Notes: generated by a model not told the origin, from the sequence alone. Positions 46,014-55,677 are shown, counted from the stretch's first letter. The stretch is DNA of 64,000 nucleotides from Pontibacter mangrovi (GCF_006385705.1 NZ_VFRQ01000001.1:434001-498000); one strand, 5' to 3'. Translations and numbers: made by a program.

Positions 46014-47051
46014 ATGCGCCACGGAATTAAAACCCTCTTTCTTTTTTTTACCATCCTCACCCTTACCGGATGTTCCAGGTTACCTATAACTTCAAAAAAC
46101 GGGAAGCTTTATACGATTGCCTTTTATAACACCGAGAAGCTTTTCGACACGCAAAACGACCCTGAGACAGACGACGACGCCTTTACGCCAGACGGTGAAA
46201 TGCAGTGGACGCAGGAACGCTACGACTTGAAAATAAAGAACATCGCCTCCGTTATTGCCGGGATAGGCGATAACGGAGGACCTGCCGTCATAGGCTTAAG
46301 CGAGATTGAAAACCGCCAGGTACTGGAAGACTTAATTTCAGCTGCCCCGCTTCATAGGGCCGGCTACAGCATCGTGCACCAGGAAATGGCCGACAGGCAA
46401 GGCCTGGACCTGGCCCTGCTCTACAAGCCTAAACTCTTTAAACCCACGGCCACGCAGTATATAAAGGTAGATTTCGGGGAAAAAGGCTTTGCCTCCAGGG
46501 ACATCCTGCAGGTAAAGGGTGAGTTGAGAGGGCAATTGGTGACAATCTACGTAAACCATTGGCCTGCCCGCAGCCGCCGGGCCCGGCAAGAGGACAGCCG
46601 CCTACGCGCTGCAGCTGCCACGCTGCGCCGCGAGATCGACAAACAGCAGAAAGCTGACCCAAATGTAAAAATAATCGTTCTTGGTGATTTTGACGCAGAA
46701 CCGGGAGATGCTGTGCTGGAGCAGACGCTAAAGGCCACAGGGCGCCCCAACCCTGCCTTTCAGGAAGAGCTGTTTAACACGCACTATCTTTCTTCCGTCA
46801 ACGGGTTTGGCAGCTACGTCTACCGCGGCGATTTTCAGATGCTGGACCAAATCATGGTATCCAAGGCGATGATAGATCCCCAAGAGGGCCTGGAATACGT
46901 ACGGGGCTCTGCCAAGATCTACGATCCGATCACCATAAAGTATACCTTGGGTAAATTTAAAGAAGCCCCCAAGAGCACGTATAGTGGCACCGTATACCTG
47001 GGCGGTTACTCCGATCACTTCCCGGTGTTTATACAGGTACGGCGAAAGTAG
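46014..47051 (+). CDS. Endonuclease/exonuclease/phosphatase-family lipoprotein
   Basis: 345 aa from ATG 46014, chosen because it gives a lipobox (LTLTGC) after a short signal; ATG 45981 would add 11 residues. The EEP fold shows IAFYNTEKLFDTQNDPETDD, IGLSEIENRQVLEDL (metal Glu), VNHWPARSRRARQEDSRLRAA, ILGDFDAEPGD and the final GGYSDHFPVF with the Asp-His pair. Members include DNases, phosphodiesterases and sphingomyelinases; a surface nuclease or phosphatase is likely but the substrate is unknown. Confidence 0.87.
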   Translation: MRHGIKTLFLFFTILTLTGCSRLPITSKNGKLYTIAFYNTEKLFDTQNDPETDDDAFTPDGEMQWTQERYDLKIKNIASVIAGIGDNGGPAVIGLSEIENRQVLEDLISAAPLHRAGYSIVHQEMADRQGLDLALLYKPKLFKPTATQYIKVDFGEKGFASRDILQVKGELRGQLVTIYVNHWPARSRRARQEDSRLRAAAATLRREIDKQQKADPNVKIIVLGDFDAEPGDAVLEQTLKATGRPNPAFQEELFNTHYLSSVNGFGSYVYRGDFQMLDQIMVSKAMIDPQEGLEYVRGSAKIYDPITIKYTLGKFKEAPKSTYSGTVYLGGYSDHFPVFIQVRRK

Positions 47052-47063
47052 CGGCAGCTTGGG

Positions 47064-48395
47064 TTATTTTGCAGCCGGGAAGGCGATCCGGAAGGTAGCA
47101 CCGTGGTTTGCCAGGCTTTCCACCTCAATTTTTCCATGCTGTAGCTCCACCAGCTTGCGCGTTATACTTAACCCTAAGCCAACAGACTGCTCGCCGCGCA
47201 TACCTTTGCGGCCTGCTTTGGAAAAAGGCTCAAACAAGTATGGCTTCATGTCATCAGGTATGCCGATTCCGTCATCAGCCACATGCAGCAGCACTTTCCT
47301 GTCCTGCTTGGACAGACTAAGCCTGATATTGCCGTTCTCACTGGTGAACTTTACGGCGTTCGACAGCAGGTTGTCCAGCACACGCTTCAGCTTCTCTGCA
47401 TCCAGTTTCACTATGACATGCTCATCCGCTTTTTGCAGCAGCAGCTGACGCGATCCTTTCAGCCTGATTTGCCACTCCCGCTCCACCTCCACTAGAAAAG
47501 CGTTAAGCTCGGTTGGCACCAGTTCGCAGTTCTTTTCCCCTTCCAGCTTCGCCACTTCCAGGAGTTCCGCTATAATGTTACTGCCGCTCCGGCAGCTCTT
47601 CAGGATCATGTCGTAGAAGCGCTGTTGCTGCTCTTCGGGAAAGGGCCTGCTTTGCAGCATTTTTGTCATCGCCTCAATGTTGGCGTAGGGCCCACGCAGG
47701 TCATGTGCCACAATACCCAGGATATTAGACTTCTCACTACTTAACGCCTCCAGCTCCTTATTCTTTTGCGCTATCTCCTGAAGCTGCAGATAATGGTTTA
47801 AGCGGAAACTGTAGTTTAGCCTGCTGATCAGGAAAAAGAAAAGCACCAGAAACAGCGAGCCGGTCTGGTTCATGATCAACCTGTCTGTTGGTAAGTCCAG
47901 GAAGGAAACGCCTATGGCAAAGCTTAGCTCTACTAAAACCGCCAAGCCCAGCAGCTCGGCTAAATCAAGTACAAAAAGACTGGCCACCAGCGCTAACCCG
48001 AACAAGTACATCGTCATGTTGTTCATGGGGTTGCCCTGCACCGCCACCGACATCAACAGACAGGTAACGGCAAAAATATAGGCATAGCTTAAGTATAGCC
48101 AGCGATAGACCAAGGGGCGCTCTTCGATAGGCCACTTTCGGAGCAGCCGCGCTATGGCAAACACCAAAGCACCAGCTATGGCATAACTCAGATAAGCTAT
48201 GCGGTAAAGAGCGGCTCCTTTAAAGTAAACAGAGTAATTAAATACCATATCACTACCCAAAACAAGCATAGCTATCACAAACCACAGCCTGGAGAGGAGG
48301 TGCAGCGATTTTACATTTGAAGGAAGGATATACAGCTGAAAGCCTGCACGGTACTTCTTGGGAGCAGAGTGGTAAAAGTAAAGCCTCATAGGCAA
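47064..48395 (-). CDS. Sensor histidine kinase, six-helix membrane sensor
   Basis: 443 aa. The N-terminal 195 residues form about six membrane helices with no recognised sensor domain. A coiled linker (LQLQEIAQKNKELEALSSEKSN) leads to a HisKA box ILGIVAHDLRGPYANIEAM (His231) and an ATPase domain with VLDNLLSNAVKFTSENG, DDGIGIPDD and GLGLSITRKLVELQHGKI. No response regulator is adjacent, so it is an orphan kinase. Its stop lies 12 nt from the convergent endonuclease gene. Confidence 0.92.
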   Translation of the reverse strand: MPMRLYFYHSAPKKYRAGFQLYILPSNVKSLHLLSRLWFVIAMLVLGSDMVFNYSVYFKGAALYRIAYLSYAIAGALVFAIARLLRKWPIEERPLVYRWLYLSYAYIFAVTCLLMSVAVQGNPMNNMTMYLFGLALVASLFVLDLAELLGLAVLVELSFAIGVSFLDLPTDRLIMNQTGSLFLVLFFFLISRLNYSFRLNHYLQLQEIAQKNKELEALSSEKSNILGIVAHDLRGPYANIEAMTKMLQSRPFPEEQQQRFYDMILKSCRSGSNIIAELLEVAKLEGEKNCELVPTELNAFLVEVEREWQIRLKGSRQLLLQKADEHVIVKLDAEKLKRVLDNLLSNAVKFTSENGNIRLSLSKQDRKVLLHVADDGIGIPDDMKPYLFEPFSKAGRKGMRGEQSVGLGLSITRKLVELQHGKIEVESLANHGATFRIAFPAAK

Positions 48396-48485
48396 GCTGA
48401 ATAAAGCTCCAAAGATAGCTTATCTTTAAATAATAACATTCAATTTTTAAAAAATTTAGAAATTATATTTATAGTAGAGCTTAAA

Positions 48486-48522
48486 CAAAAGCAGGCGAAC
48501 CTTAATGGCCCGCCTGCTTTTG
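48486..48522 (-). terminator. Terminator after dnaN
   Basis: CAAAAGCAGGCG and CGCCTGCTTTTG pair perfectly around 13 nt; on the minus strand it is followed by TTTAAG after the A/T stem base, 27 nt beyond the dnaN stop. Confidence 0.8.
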
Positions 48523-48548
48523 ATCAATAAGTATACTTTTGAATGTTA

Positions 48549-49673
48549 TTACACGTAGTTGTTCAGCATTACCGGCATCACCAGCATCAGCACGTCCTCA
48601 GCCTCTTCGTTCACGATCGGCATCAGCAGACCGGCACGGTTCGGGGTGGAAAGCTCAAAGGTGATCTCGTCGGAGTCAATGTTGTTGAGCATCTCCATCA
48701 GGAACTTGGCGTTGAAGCCGATCTCCATGTCCTCGCCGTCGTACTGGCAGGTCAGGCGCTCGTTCGCCTCATTCGAGAAGTCCAGGTCCTCGGCAGATAC
48801 CTGCAGCTCCGAGCCGGTAAGCTTCAGGCGGATCTGGTGCGTGGTTTTGTTAGAATAAATAGAGATACGCTTCACAGAGCTCAACAAGTCCGAGCGGTCA
48901 ATTACCAGCTTGTTCGGGTTTTGCACCGGAATCACGTTCTCATAATCCGGGTAGCGCTCGTCAATCAGGCGGCAGATCATGCGGATGTTGTCGAAGCTGA
49001 AGAAGGCGTTGGATTGGTTGAACTCCATGCGCACAGCAGTCGCCTCGGATGGCAGCGTAGACTTGAGTAGCGTAAAAGCCTTACGCGGCACGATGATAGA
49101 AGCCTCCTGGGCAGTCCCAACATCGGTGCGGCGGTAGCGTAGCAGGCGGTGTCCGTCGGTGGCCACAAAGGTCACATTCTCAGAACGCAGCTGCACGAAA
49201 ATACCCGTCATGGCCGGGCGCAGCTCATCGTTGCTCACTGCAAAGATGGTCTTGTTAATGGCTCTTGCCAGCACGTTAGATGGAATCTCGATTGAGTTGC
49301 CACCCTGCACGGACGGTACGCGCGGGAAATCCGTTGCATTCTCGCCAGACAGTTTATAACGGCCGTTGGAAGAGCTGATTTCGATGGTATACGTTTCCTC
49401 GTCAATGGTGAAGGTGACCGGCTGATCGGGCAGGTTCTTCAGGGTCTCCAGCAGGATTTTGGCAGGGGCGGCGATGCGGCCGTTCTCCTTCGCCTCCACC
49501 GGCAGCTCCGTGATCATGGAAGTTTCTAGGTCGCTGGCTGTGATGGTGAGCTTGCTGTTGTTTATCTCGAACAGAAAGTTCTCGAGGATTGGCACCACCG
49601 GATTGTTGGTAACCACCCCGTTTATGCTGGATAGCTGCTTCAGAAGAGCAGAGGAAGAGACGATGAATTTCAT
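48549..49673 (-). CDS. dnaN: DNA polymerase III beta sliding clamp
   Basis: Ring-shaped processivity factor of the replicase. 374 aa in three equal domains, starting MKFIVSSSALLKQLSSINGV. Conserved pieces include VTFTIDEETYTIEISSSNGRYKLSG, TGIFVQLRSENVTFVATDGHRLLRYR and the C-terminal PTRL-equivalent PNRAGLLMPIVNE...LVMPVMLNNYV. dnaA and recF are not adjacent, as is usual in Bacteroidota. An exact -7 box lies 26 nt upstream. Confidence 0.97.
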   Translation of the reverse strand: MKFIVSSSALLKQLSSINGVVTNNPVVPILENFLFEINNSKLTITASDLETSMITELPVEAKENGRIAAPAKILLETLKNLPDQPVTFTIDEETYTIEISSSNGRYKLSGENATDFPRVPSVQGGNSIEIPSNVLARAINKTIFAVSNDELRPAMTGIFVQLRSENVTFVATDGHRLLRYRRTDVGTAQEASIIVPRKAFTLLKSTLPSEATAVRMEFNQSNAFFSFDNIRMICRLIDERYPDYENVIPVQNPNKLVIDRSDLLSSVKRISIYSNKTTHQIRLKLTGSELQVSAEDLDFSNEANERLTCQYDGEDMEIGFNAKFLMEMLNNIDSDEITFELSTPNRAGLLMPIVNEEAEDVLMLVMPVMLNNYV

Positions 49674-49699
49674 TATGTATACCTATAATGTTATTTAGG

Positions 49700-49707
49700 C
49701 AAAGTTA
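49700..49707 (-). promoter_or_regulatory. -7 element of dnaN
   Basis: The minus strand reads TAACTTTG, matching TAnnTTTG. Confidence 0.6.
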
Positions 49708-49780
49708 AAAATATTTCGTTTTTCTCCTAAGACTTTTCACCCTCCTTTTTCGTGGCAGGCTGTGTTAGAAGCAGATAAAT

Positions 49781-51472
49781 TTATATGCGCTCATACTTGC
49801 GCTTTCGCAAGTAAAAGCGCGCGAGGCCAAATACAACCAGCAGCACGATCGGGGCCACCAGGTTCAGCAGCTGCCAGTACGTTTTTTCAGACTGCACCCG
49901 CACTTTGTCCAGCGGCCGCAGCGCGATTTCCTTGCTGCGAACGTTTATCAGGCCTTCGGCGTCCAGCAGGTAGTGGATCGTGTTCATCGCCAGTTCTTTG
50001 TTGGCAAAAGTCATGTTGTTATACCTGTCAAAGCCCAGCTCATACGCCTGCCCGGTGCGCGGGTTCACGTCGTTGCGCACCAGGTCACCATCCGAAAAAA
50101 CCGCAATTTTGCTCGCTACCCCCCGCTCCTGCACCTGGGAGTTTTGCACGCCTGCGGGCGCCCTGCGGTTGCGGAACAGAGAAGTAAATTTTCCTTCCAG
50201 CAAATAGCCCACAGCCTGCTGCCCGGCCTGGTACTGCTCGGGGTTTACGTCCATGCGCGCTTCTTCCAGGGTCAGCGGCACCGGCGCCTCCATTACCCTT
50301 GAGTAGGTGGAAGTATAAACCAGTGGCGTCTTACGTATGCCATCGGCTTTTACGGTATCCATGGTACTCACAAATTTAGAATACACCGCATCCAGGTTTT
50401 GGGTGATCGGGTGCTTGGCGAAGTTGTTGAGCAAAGGGTAAAAGCGCCAGTTCAGCATCTCTGTTTGCGGCTTATCGCCCAGATATCCCGTTACCACCGG
50501 GATAAAACCAGAGTTGAGGTCCATGATGAGCGTGGAATTCAGGCGCATGCCGTAACGGAAGAACAGGTCGTCGAGGTTCAGGCTATACGGCATGGCAAAC
50601 GTGCCCCCCGCCGCTGCGCTGTCCAGGTCGGCGTGCATCGGGTCTACGAAGAACACTGCTTTACCGCCCTTCATGATAAACTGGTCAATCTTATACTTGT
50701 CGGCTTCGCTGTAGGCCTTCGTAGGCTTGGCCACAATGATCAGGTCCAGCCCCTCCAGGCTTGGAATCTGATCCAGATCACCCCGTGCCACCCGGTAATA
50801 CTCCTGCAGTGAGCCCAGCAGATCGGTAACGTACTGCTGCTCCAACTCCCCCTGGCCCGTTATGTAGCCGATGATCTTGTTGCCTTTAAAGGCTACTTTC
50901 CGAATGGCGCTGGCCAGTTCATACTCCACGCCCTCCACCGACTGGTTCAGTCGCTCGTCAGGTGTGGCGGCCAGGTTTCCTTTCAGCAGGTTTACGGCCG
51001 TTTCCTGGCCATCATACTTTACGATGGCGCCCGGAAACACCAGCCGCTCTACCTGCTTGCCCTCCTCGGTGGCCCGCAGGTTCGTGGGCATAATGCCTTT
51101 TTCGGCCAAGGAAGTATAAAATGCGTTGCGCTCTTTCTCGTCGTTAATGTCGGTGGGGTCGATAAAATTATAGCGGAGGTTGCCACCGGCGTAGATGCGA
51201 AACTCATCCAGCGTCTCGCGCACCGACTGCTGCAGCCGCTTAAAGCCTGCCGGGAAATCGCCTTCCAGGTATACATCCACCACTACCTCCTGCTGCAGGT
51301 TGCCCAGCATTTGTTTGGTTACGGGCGCAATGGTATAGCGCTTGTCCTCGGTCAGGTCCAGCCGGAAGAAGTAGCTGGCTGCCAGCGCATTCAGAAGTAT
51401 GATTCCTACCACCCAAGCCAGAAAACGGATTATGTCGCTGCCGCGCCTGCTCTTGTTCGTTTCTGTTACCAT
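49781..51472 (-). CDS. gldG: Gliding-associated ABC transporter component GldG
   Basis: 563-aa membrane-anchored protein of the GldA-GldF-GldG complex, needed for gliding in Flavobacterium. An N-terminal helix (ILLNALAASYFFRLDLTED) and a C-terminal helix (NLVAPIVLLVVFGLARFYLR) hold a large periplasmic ABC_transp_aux domain with RYTIAPVTKQMLGNLQQEVVV, IIGYITGQGELEQQYV and KAVFFVDPMHADLDSA. The start overlaps the end of gldF by 7 nt, so translation is coupled. Its role in T9SS/gliding is known only genetically. Confidence 0.93.
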   Translation of the reverse strand: MVTETNKSRRGSDIIRFLAWVVGIILLNALAASYFFRLDLTEDKRYTIAPVTKQMLGNLQQEVVVDVYLEGDFPAGFKRLQQSVRETLDEFRIYAGGNLRYNFIDPTDINDEKERNAFYTSLAEKGIMPTNLRATEEGKQVERLVFPGAIVKYDGQETAVNLLKGNLAATPDERLNQSVEGVEYELASAIRKVAFKGNKIIGYITGQGELEQQYVTDLLGSLQEYYRVARGDLDQIPSLEGLDLIIVAKPTKAYSEADKYKIDQFIMKGGKAVFFVDPMHADLDSAAAGGTFAMPYSLNLDDLFFRYGMRLNSTLIMDLNSGFIPVVTGYLGDKPQTEMLNWRFYPLLNNFAKHPITQNLDAVYSKFVSTMDTVKADGIRKTPLVYTSTYSRVMEAPVPLTLEEARMDVNPEQYQAGQQAVGYLLEGKFTSLFRNRRAPAGVQNSQVQERGVASKIAVFSDGDLVRNDVNPRTGQAYELGFDRYNNMTFANKELAMNTIHYLLDAEGLINVRSKEIALRPLDKVRVQSEKTYWQLLNLVAPIVLLVVFGLARFYLRKRKYERI

Positions 51473-52194
51473 TTTCTGCTCCTCAATACAAGTTTAGTGG
51501 CTAAGGTCATGATCGTGATGACGCTGAGAAAGTATAGCACGTCGCGCGAGTCAATCAAGCCTTTGCTGATGGCGCTATAGTGGTAGGCGATGCCCAACTG
51601 GCTTATAAAATACCCGTATCCCCCCCACACCGGCATAGAGGCTATCAGGTCGAAGCCAGTGTAAATGATGTAGCACAGGAAAACTGCTATCACAAAGGAG
51701 ATGATCTGGTTATCGGAAATGGCAGAGGCAAACACGCCGATGGCCGCAAACACGCCTGCCAGGAAAAATAATCCTAAATAAGAACCTACCACGGCGGCGG
51801 AGTCTATGTTGCCCTGCGGGTTGCCCAGCTCATACACCGAGTAATAGTATAGCAGTGTGGGCAGCAAAGCAAAAAGTGCCAGCAGCAGGGCCGCCAGGTA
51901 TTTCCCAAGTATCAGCTGCAAATCGGTGATGGGTTTGGTGAGCAGCAGCTCGATGGTCCCTTCCCGCTTCTCCTCGGCAAAGGTGCGCATGGTAATGGCA
52001 GGTATGAGGAACAAAAAAAGCCAGGGCGCCATGGCAAACAGCGTCTGCATGTCGGCAAAGCCGTATTCCAGCACGCTGCTCTCCGGGAATACCCACATAA
52101 ACATTCCAATGGCCACCAAAAACACCCCAATCACCATGTAGGCGATCAGCGAGCTAAGAAAGCCGTTAAATTCTTTTTTAAGTATCGCGAGCAT
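51466..52194 (-). CDS. gldF: Gliding-associated ABC transporter permease GldF
   Basis: 242-aa inner-membrane permease with six helices. Typical segments: MLAILKKEFNGFLSSLIAYMVIGVFL, FLIPAITMRTFAEEKREGTIELLLTKPITDLQLILGKY (the loop contacting the ATPase) and SDNQIISFVIAVFLCYIIYTGF. It belongs to the ABC-2 type. It is 80 bp downstream of gldA and overlaps gldG, so the three genes form one operon in the order A-F-G. Confidence 0.93.
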   Translation of the reverse strand: MLAILKKEFNGFLSSLIAYMVIGVFLVAIGMFMWVFPESSVLEYGFADMQTLFAMAPWLFLFLIPAITMRTFAEEKREGTIELLLTKPITDLQLILGKYLAALLLALFALLPTLLYYYSVYELGNPQGNIDSAAVVGSYLGLFFLAGVFAAIGVFASAISDNQIISFVIAVFLCYIIYTGFDLIASMPVWGGYGYFISQLGIAYHYSAISKGLIDSRDVLYFLSVITIMTLATKLVLRSRKW

Positions 52195-52196
52195 TT

Positions 52197-52274
52197 TTAG
52201 TTAATGAGTAATGACTAATGATTAATGACTTAGAAGCGACTGCGCTGCCACCATTCTTCACTATTCATTCTTAA
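52197..52274. repeat. Low-complexity AATGA-type spacer between gldA and gldF
   Basis: On the plus strand TTAATGAGTAATGACTAATGATTAATGACT is followed, after a short unique part, by TTCACTATTCATTCTTAATTATTCATTC, which is partly complementary. The same style of sequence lies upstream of gldA (53203-53280) and elsewhere. No gene. Confidence 0.5.
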
Positions 52275-53192
52275 TTATTCATTCTTGGTTAGTTGCTGAA
52301 AAATCTGCTCCAGCGAGTTTTCCTCCTGCTTCAGGCCAACGAGTGGCCAGTTGCGCTCGGCTGCGATTCGGAACACGTTGGAACGGACATCGGCGTCGGT
52401 GCTGGAGACGATGCGGTAGGTATGGGGCTGCGCCAGCTCCACCCGCTGCACACCTGGTATACCTTGCAAAGCCTCCGTTTCCACAGGCGCCTCAAACTCA
52501 ACTAAGGTGATTTTCTCGTTTCTACCCTGTGCCTGCAAGCTTGCCACGTCACTATCAGCCACTAATTTGCCCCGGTTGATGATCACCACGCGGTCGCAGA
52601 TAGCGGTAACTTCCTGCATGATATGGGTGGAGAAGATAACGGTTTTATTTTGGCCGATCTGCTTGATAAGCGAGCGTATCTCCACGATTTGGTTTGGGTC
52701 GAGACCGGTGGTCGGCTCATCCAGTATCAGCACCTGCGGGTCGTGCACCAGGGCCTGCGCCAGCCCCACGCGCTGCCGGTAACCTTTCGAGAGCGCTCCG
52801 ATCTTCTTGCCCTGCTCCAGCGTGAGCCCGCACAGCTCCACCATCTCCTGCACGCGCCCTTTCCCATGCTTTCCCTTAAGGCCATACACCGCCGCCACAA
52901 ATTGCAGGTATTCGTGCACGTACATATCCAGGTACAGGGGGTTGTGCTCGGGCAGGTAGCCCACATTCCGTCGCACTGCCATCGGGTCCTGCACCACATC
53001 GTGGCCGGCCACCACCACCGTGCCCAAAGAGGGCGGCAGGTAACAAGTGGCAATTTTCATGGTGGTAGACTTGCCGGCTCCATTTGGCCCCAGAAACCCC
53101 AGGATCTGCCCCTTCGCCACCGTAAACGAAATATCGTCCACGGCCCGCTGTGCGCCATATAACTTGGTAAGGTTCTTTACTTCAACTGACAT
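52275..53192 (-). CDS. gldA: Gliding-associated ABC transporter ATPase GldA
   Basis: 305-aa ATP-binding subunit that drives the GldFG membrane part. Walker A is GPNGAGKST (residues 35-43), the signature is LSKGYRQRVGLAQAL, Walker B is VLILDEPTTGLDP and the H-loop is in FSTHIMQEV. The C-terminal 80 residues are an extension typical of ABC-2 drug or gliding exporters. First gene of the gldA-gldF-gldG operon. Confidence 0.94.
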   Translation of the reverse strand: MSVEVKNLTKLYGAQRAVDDISFTVAKGQILGFLGPNGAGKSTTMKIATCYLPPSLGTVVVAGHDVVQDPMAVRRNVGYLPEHNPLYLDMYVHEYLQFVAAVYGLKGKHGKGRVQEMVELCGLTLEQGKKIGALSKGYRQRVGLAQALVHDPQVLILDEPTTGLDPNQIVEIRSLIKQIGQNKTVIFSTHIMQEVTAICDRVVIINRGKLVADSDVASLQAQGRNEKITLVEFEAPVETEALQGIPGVQRVELAQPHTYRIVSSTDADVRSNVFRIAAERNWPLVGLKQEENSLEQIFQQLTKNE

Positions 53193-53202
53193 CTGTGTAA
53201 CG

Positions 53203-53280
53203 ATCCATGAATAATGAATAATGCTGAACAGCTACGGCCCCACCATTATTCGCTCATCATTATTGCTTATTCATTTAGTA
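53203..53280. repeat. Low-complexity inverted element upstream of gldA
   Basis: ATGAATAATGAATAATG on the left and CATTATTGCTTATTCAT on the right are nearly complementary and enclose a GC-richer centre. It lies between gldA and the short-chain dehydrogenase gene. Confidence 0.5.
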
Positions 53281-53318
53281 GGCTTGCAAAGCTACGAAAG
53301 CCTGGCCATACTTAAAGT

Positions 53319-54023
53319 TTATTTCGTGCGCTTGCCTTTGGGCATGAGGGGCCGCACTTCAATATCTACGTGGTGGTAGTTCGGGTGCGACTCCAGAGCA
53401 TGCAGAATAGTAGAGGCGATGTCCTCCGGGCGCATCATGTTCTCGGTTACCTGCACGCTTTCGATGTTGTCAAAAAAATTGGTTTGCACCGAGCCGGGGT
53501 ATAGGCAGGTAACTTTAACGCCGTAATCGCGCACCTCCTTGTACAGCGAGTGCGAAATGCCGCGCACGGCATGCTTGGTGCCGCAGTAACCAGCCATCTG
53601 CTCTACGCCCGTGGTACCCGCTATAGAAGAAATATTGATGATGTGGCCTTCTCCCAGTTCCTTCATGCCGGGCAGCACCAGGCGCGTGCTATAAAAGATG
53701 CCGTTTACGTTCGTTTCAAACATCAGGTGCCAATCGTCCAGGCTCATATTCTCTAAATAACCGGCTATGCCCAGGCCTGCATTGTTTACCAGCACCTGCA
53801 CGTGCGTGGCCAGCCGTGCAATGGTCTGGTCAAAGGCATTCTGCACCGACTCGCTGTAACGCACATCGCACTCAAAAAAGTGGAAATGCGCGTGCTGCAG
53901 CTCAGGCGCATTTCGCCCCCAGCCTGCCACGATAGCTCCTTTCTCCAGAAGCGCCTTTACAGTAGCCAGGCCAATGCCCTTGCTAACGCCGGTCACTACC
54001 GCAACTTTTCCTTTTAATTCCAT
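53319..54023 (-). CDS. Short-chain dehydrogenase/reductase (first of two)
   Basis: 234-aa Rossmann-fold oxidoreductase. Classical SDR motifs are complete: TGVSKGIG for cofactor binding, NNAGLGI, the catalytic Ser in NISSIAGT, and YCGTKHA for the Tyr-Lys pair. Basic residues after the first strand would favour NADPH but are not clear (GWGRNAPE). The substrate is unknown. A second SDR gene lies 102 bp upstream in the same direction; the two are different proteins rather than a recent duplication. Confidence 0.9.
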   Translation of the reverse strand: MELKGKVAVVTGVSKGIGLATVKALLEKGAIVAGWGRNAPELQHAHFHFFECDVRYSESVQNAFDQTIARLATHVQVLVNNAGLGIAGYLENMSLDDWHLMFETNVNGIFYSTRLVLPGMKELGEGHIINISSIAGTTGVEQMAGYCGTKHAVRGISHSLYKEVRDYGVKVTCLYPGSVQTNFFDNIESVQVTENMMRPEDIASTILHALESHPNYHHVDIEVRPLMPKGKRTK

Positions 54024-54125
54024 CGTTTTATAGGCTTAATTGTTGGTTGCTGATTGTCAATTGTTTAAAACAAGCACATCCGCCATTCACTCATTCGCAA
54101 TTCCTAAACTCGCTACCTCTCTCAC

Positions 54126-54833
54126 TTAAAGGTCCCCCAGCTGTGGCCGGATCAGGAGTTCTTCCACCACGCTGTTTTCTGACAGGCTATAGGCGTTCCA
54201 GACGGCCATGGCCACGTCTTCTGGTTTTACGAAGCGCTCCGGCGGCAGGTCTACGCCTTCCCAACTGGCCGTGAGCGTGGCACCCGGCAACACCGACGTT
54301 ACCCGCACTTTATGCTCTTTCAGCTCCTCGCGCAGCACCTTGCTCATGCCATACATGGCAAATTTAGAGATGCAGTACGAACCGCCGTTCGTATATGCCG
54401 TTATACTTGCAGTAGAGCACATGTTAAAGATGTGGCCGGAACGGCGGGAGATCATATTTTTTACAAAGGCACGGGTGATGTAGTAGGCGCTGTACAGGTT
54501 GGTGTTGATCATAAACGGCAGCGCCTCATCGTCTTCTTCGGTTACTTTGCCCGGTATAAAAAGGCCGCTGTTATTCACCAGCACGTCTACCGGCACCTTC
54601 AGGCCTTGCACATATTTTACAAACTGGTTCAGGGAGCTGCGGTCGCTTAAGTCTGCCTCCTGACAGAAAACCTTGGAGAAAGTATAATTCTGCTCAATCT
54701 CAAGCTTCAGCTTCTGTAGGTCCGAGCCGTTTCTGGAACAGGTGATGATATGAAAGCCCTCCTTGGCAAATTGTTCAATGATGGCTCTGCCGATGCCCTT
54801 CGTTCCTCCTGTTACCAAAATGTATTGTTGCAT
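54126..54833 (-). CDS. Short-chain dehydrogenase/reductase (second of two)
   Basis: 235 aa. TGGTKGIG at the N terminus, an Arg in TCSRNGSD that fits NADPH, NNSGLFIPG, the Ser in NMCSTASITA and YCISKFA with Tyr and Lys. It is intact. Together with the preceding SDR it may act in fatty-acyl, sugar or quinone reduction; nothing in the sequence decides. It is divergent from the mlaE-type gene, sharing a 112-bp promoter region. Confidence 0.9.
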   Translation of the reverse strand: MQQYILVTGGTKGIGRAIIEQFAKEGFHIITCSRNGSDLQKLKLEIEQNYTFSKVFCQEADLSDRSSLNQFVKYVQGLKVPVDVLVNNSGLFIPGKVTEEDDEALPFMINTNLYSAYYITRAFVKNMISRRSGHIFNMCSTASITAYTNGGSYCISKFAMYGMSKVLREELKEHKVRVTSVLPGATLTASWEGVDLPPERFVKPEDVAMAVWNAYSLSENSVVEELLIRPQLGDL

Positions 54834-54890
54834 GATTTTGTGCAGTTTTATATGTTTTACAATTTTAACCGTAATATAGGTATTTAACAG

Positions 54891-54898
54891 TATTTTTG
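54891..54898 (+). promoter_or_regulatory. -7 element of the mlaE-type gene
   Basis: TATTTTTG matches TAnnTTTG, about 48 nt before the ATG at 54946. Confidence 0.55.
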
Positions 54899-54945
54899 CT
54901 TTAATAGAGGTAATTTACCAAGCTTTATAACCTGAGCATCCCTAT

Positions 54946-55677
54946 ATGTTGCATAATTTCGGACAGTATTTACTCTTCCTGAAGACCCTCGTCACCCGGG
55001 CCGAATCTCTAAAGATAATTTTTAAACGCACCATAGACGAAGCCATTCTTATCGGCACCAATTCGGTTTTTATTGTGGCACTGGTGTCTACGTTTATCGG
55101 TGCGGTATCCACGGTGCAGGTTTCCTACAACATGGTAAACGCACTGATTCCCCGCTCTACCATCGGCTTTATCGTGCGCGAGATGGTGATCCTCGAGCTT
55201 GCCCCCACCATCACCTCTATTGTGTTGGCCGGTAAGGTGGGCTCTAGTATAGCTGGCGGATTGGGAACTATGAAGATTACCGAGCAGGTGGATGCCCTGG
55301 AGGTCATGGGCGTGAACTCGGTATCTTACCTGGTGTTGCCTAAGATTCTGGCTTCGCTTCTTGTCTTCCCGATGCTGGTGGTGATCGCCATGTTCCTGGG
55401 CTTGCTCGGAGGCTATGTGGCAGGCACGGCAACCGGCGAGCTGACCGCGCAAGAGTACATCACAGGCATTCGCATAGACTTTATACCTTATAACGTAGTC
55501 TTTGCCCTGATTAAGTCTGTCATCTTCTCCTTTCTGATCTCCTCCATTTCCTCCTTCAGGGGTTATAACACCTCAGGAGGTGCGCTGGAGGTTGGCGCTG
55601 CCAGTACCACTGCGGTAACCCAAAGCGTTATCGCGGTGCTGATCGCAGACTTTATCAGTGCGCAGCTCCTGCTGTGA
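54946..55677 (+). CDS. mlaE: MlaE-family lipid ABC transporter permease
   Basis: 243-aa inner-membrane permease of the phospholipid-trafficking MCE/Mla type. Five or six helices; the conserved ATPase-contact segment is VREMVILELAPTITSIVLAGKVGSSIAGGLGTMKITEQVDALEVMG, shown here by its parts VREMVILELAPTIT and KITEQVDALEVMGVN. It carries lipids between the inner and outer membranes. The ATPase gene follows 70 bp downstream; the MCE substrate-binding protein (MlaD) is not next to them in this window. Confidence 0.9.
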   Translation: MLHNFGQYLLFLKTLVTRAESLKIIFKRTIDEAILIGTNSVFIVALVSTFIGAVSTVQVSYNMVNALIPRSTIGFIVREMVILELAPTITSIVLAGKVGSSIAGGLGTMKITEQVDALEVMGVNSVSYLVLPKILASLLVFPMLVVIAMFLGLLGGYVAGTATGELTAQEYITGIRIDFIPYNVVFALIKSVIFSFLISSISSFRGYNTSGGALEVGAASTTAVTQSVIAVLIADFISAQLLL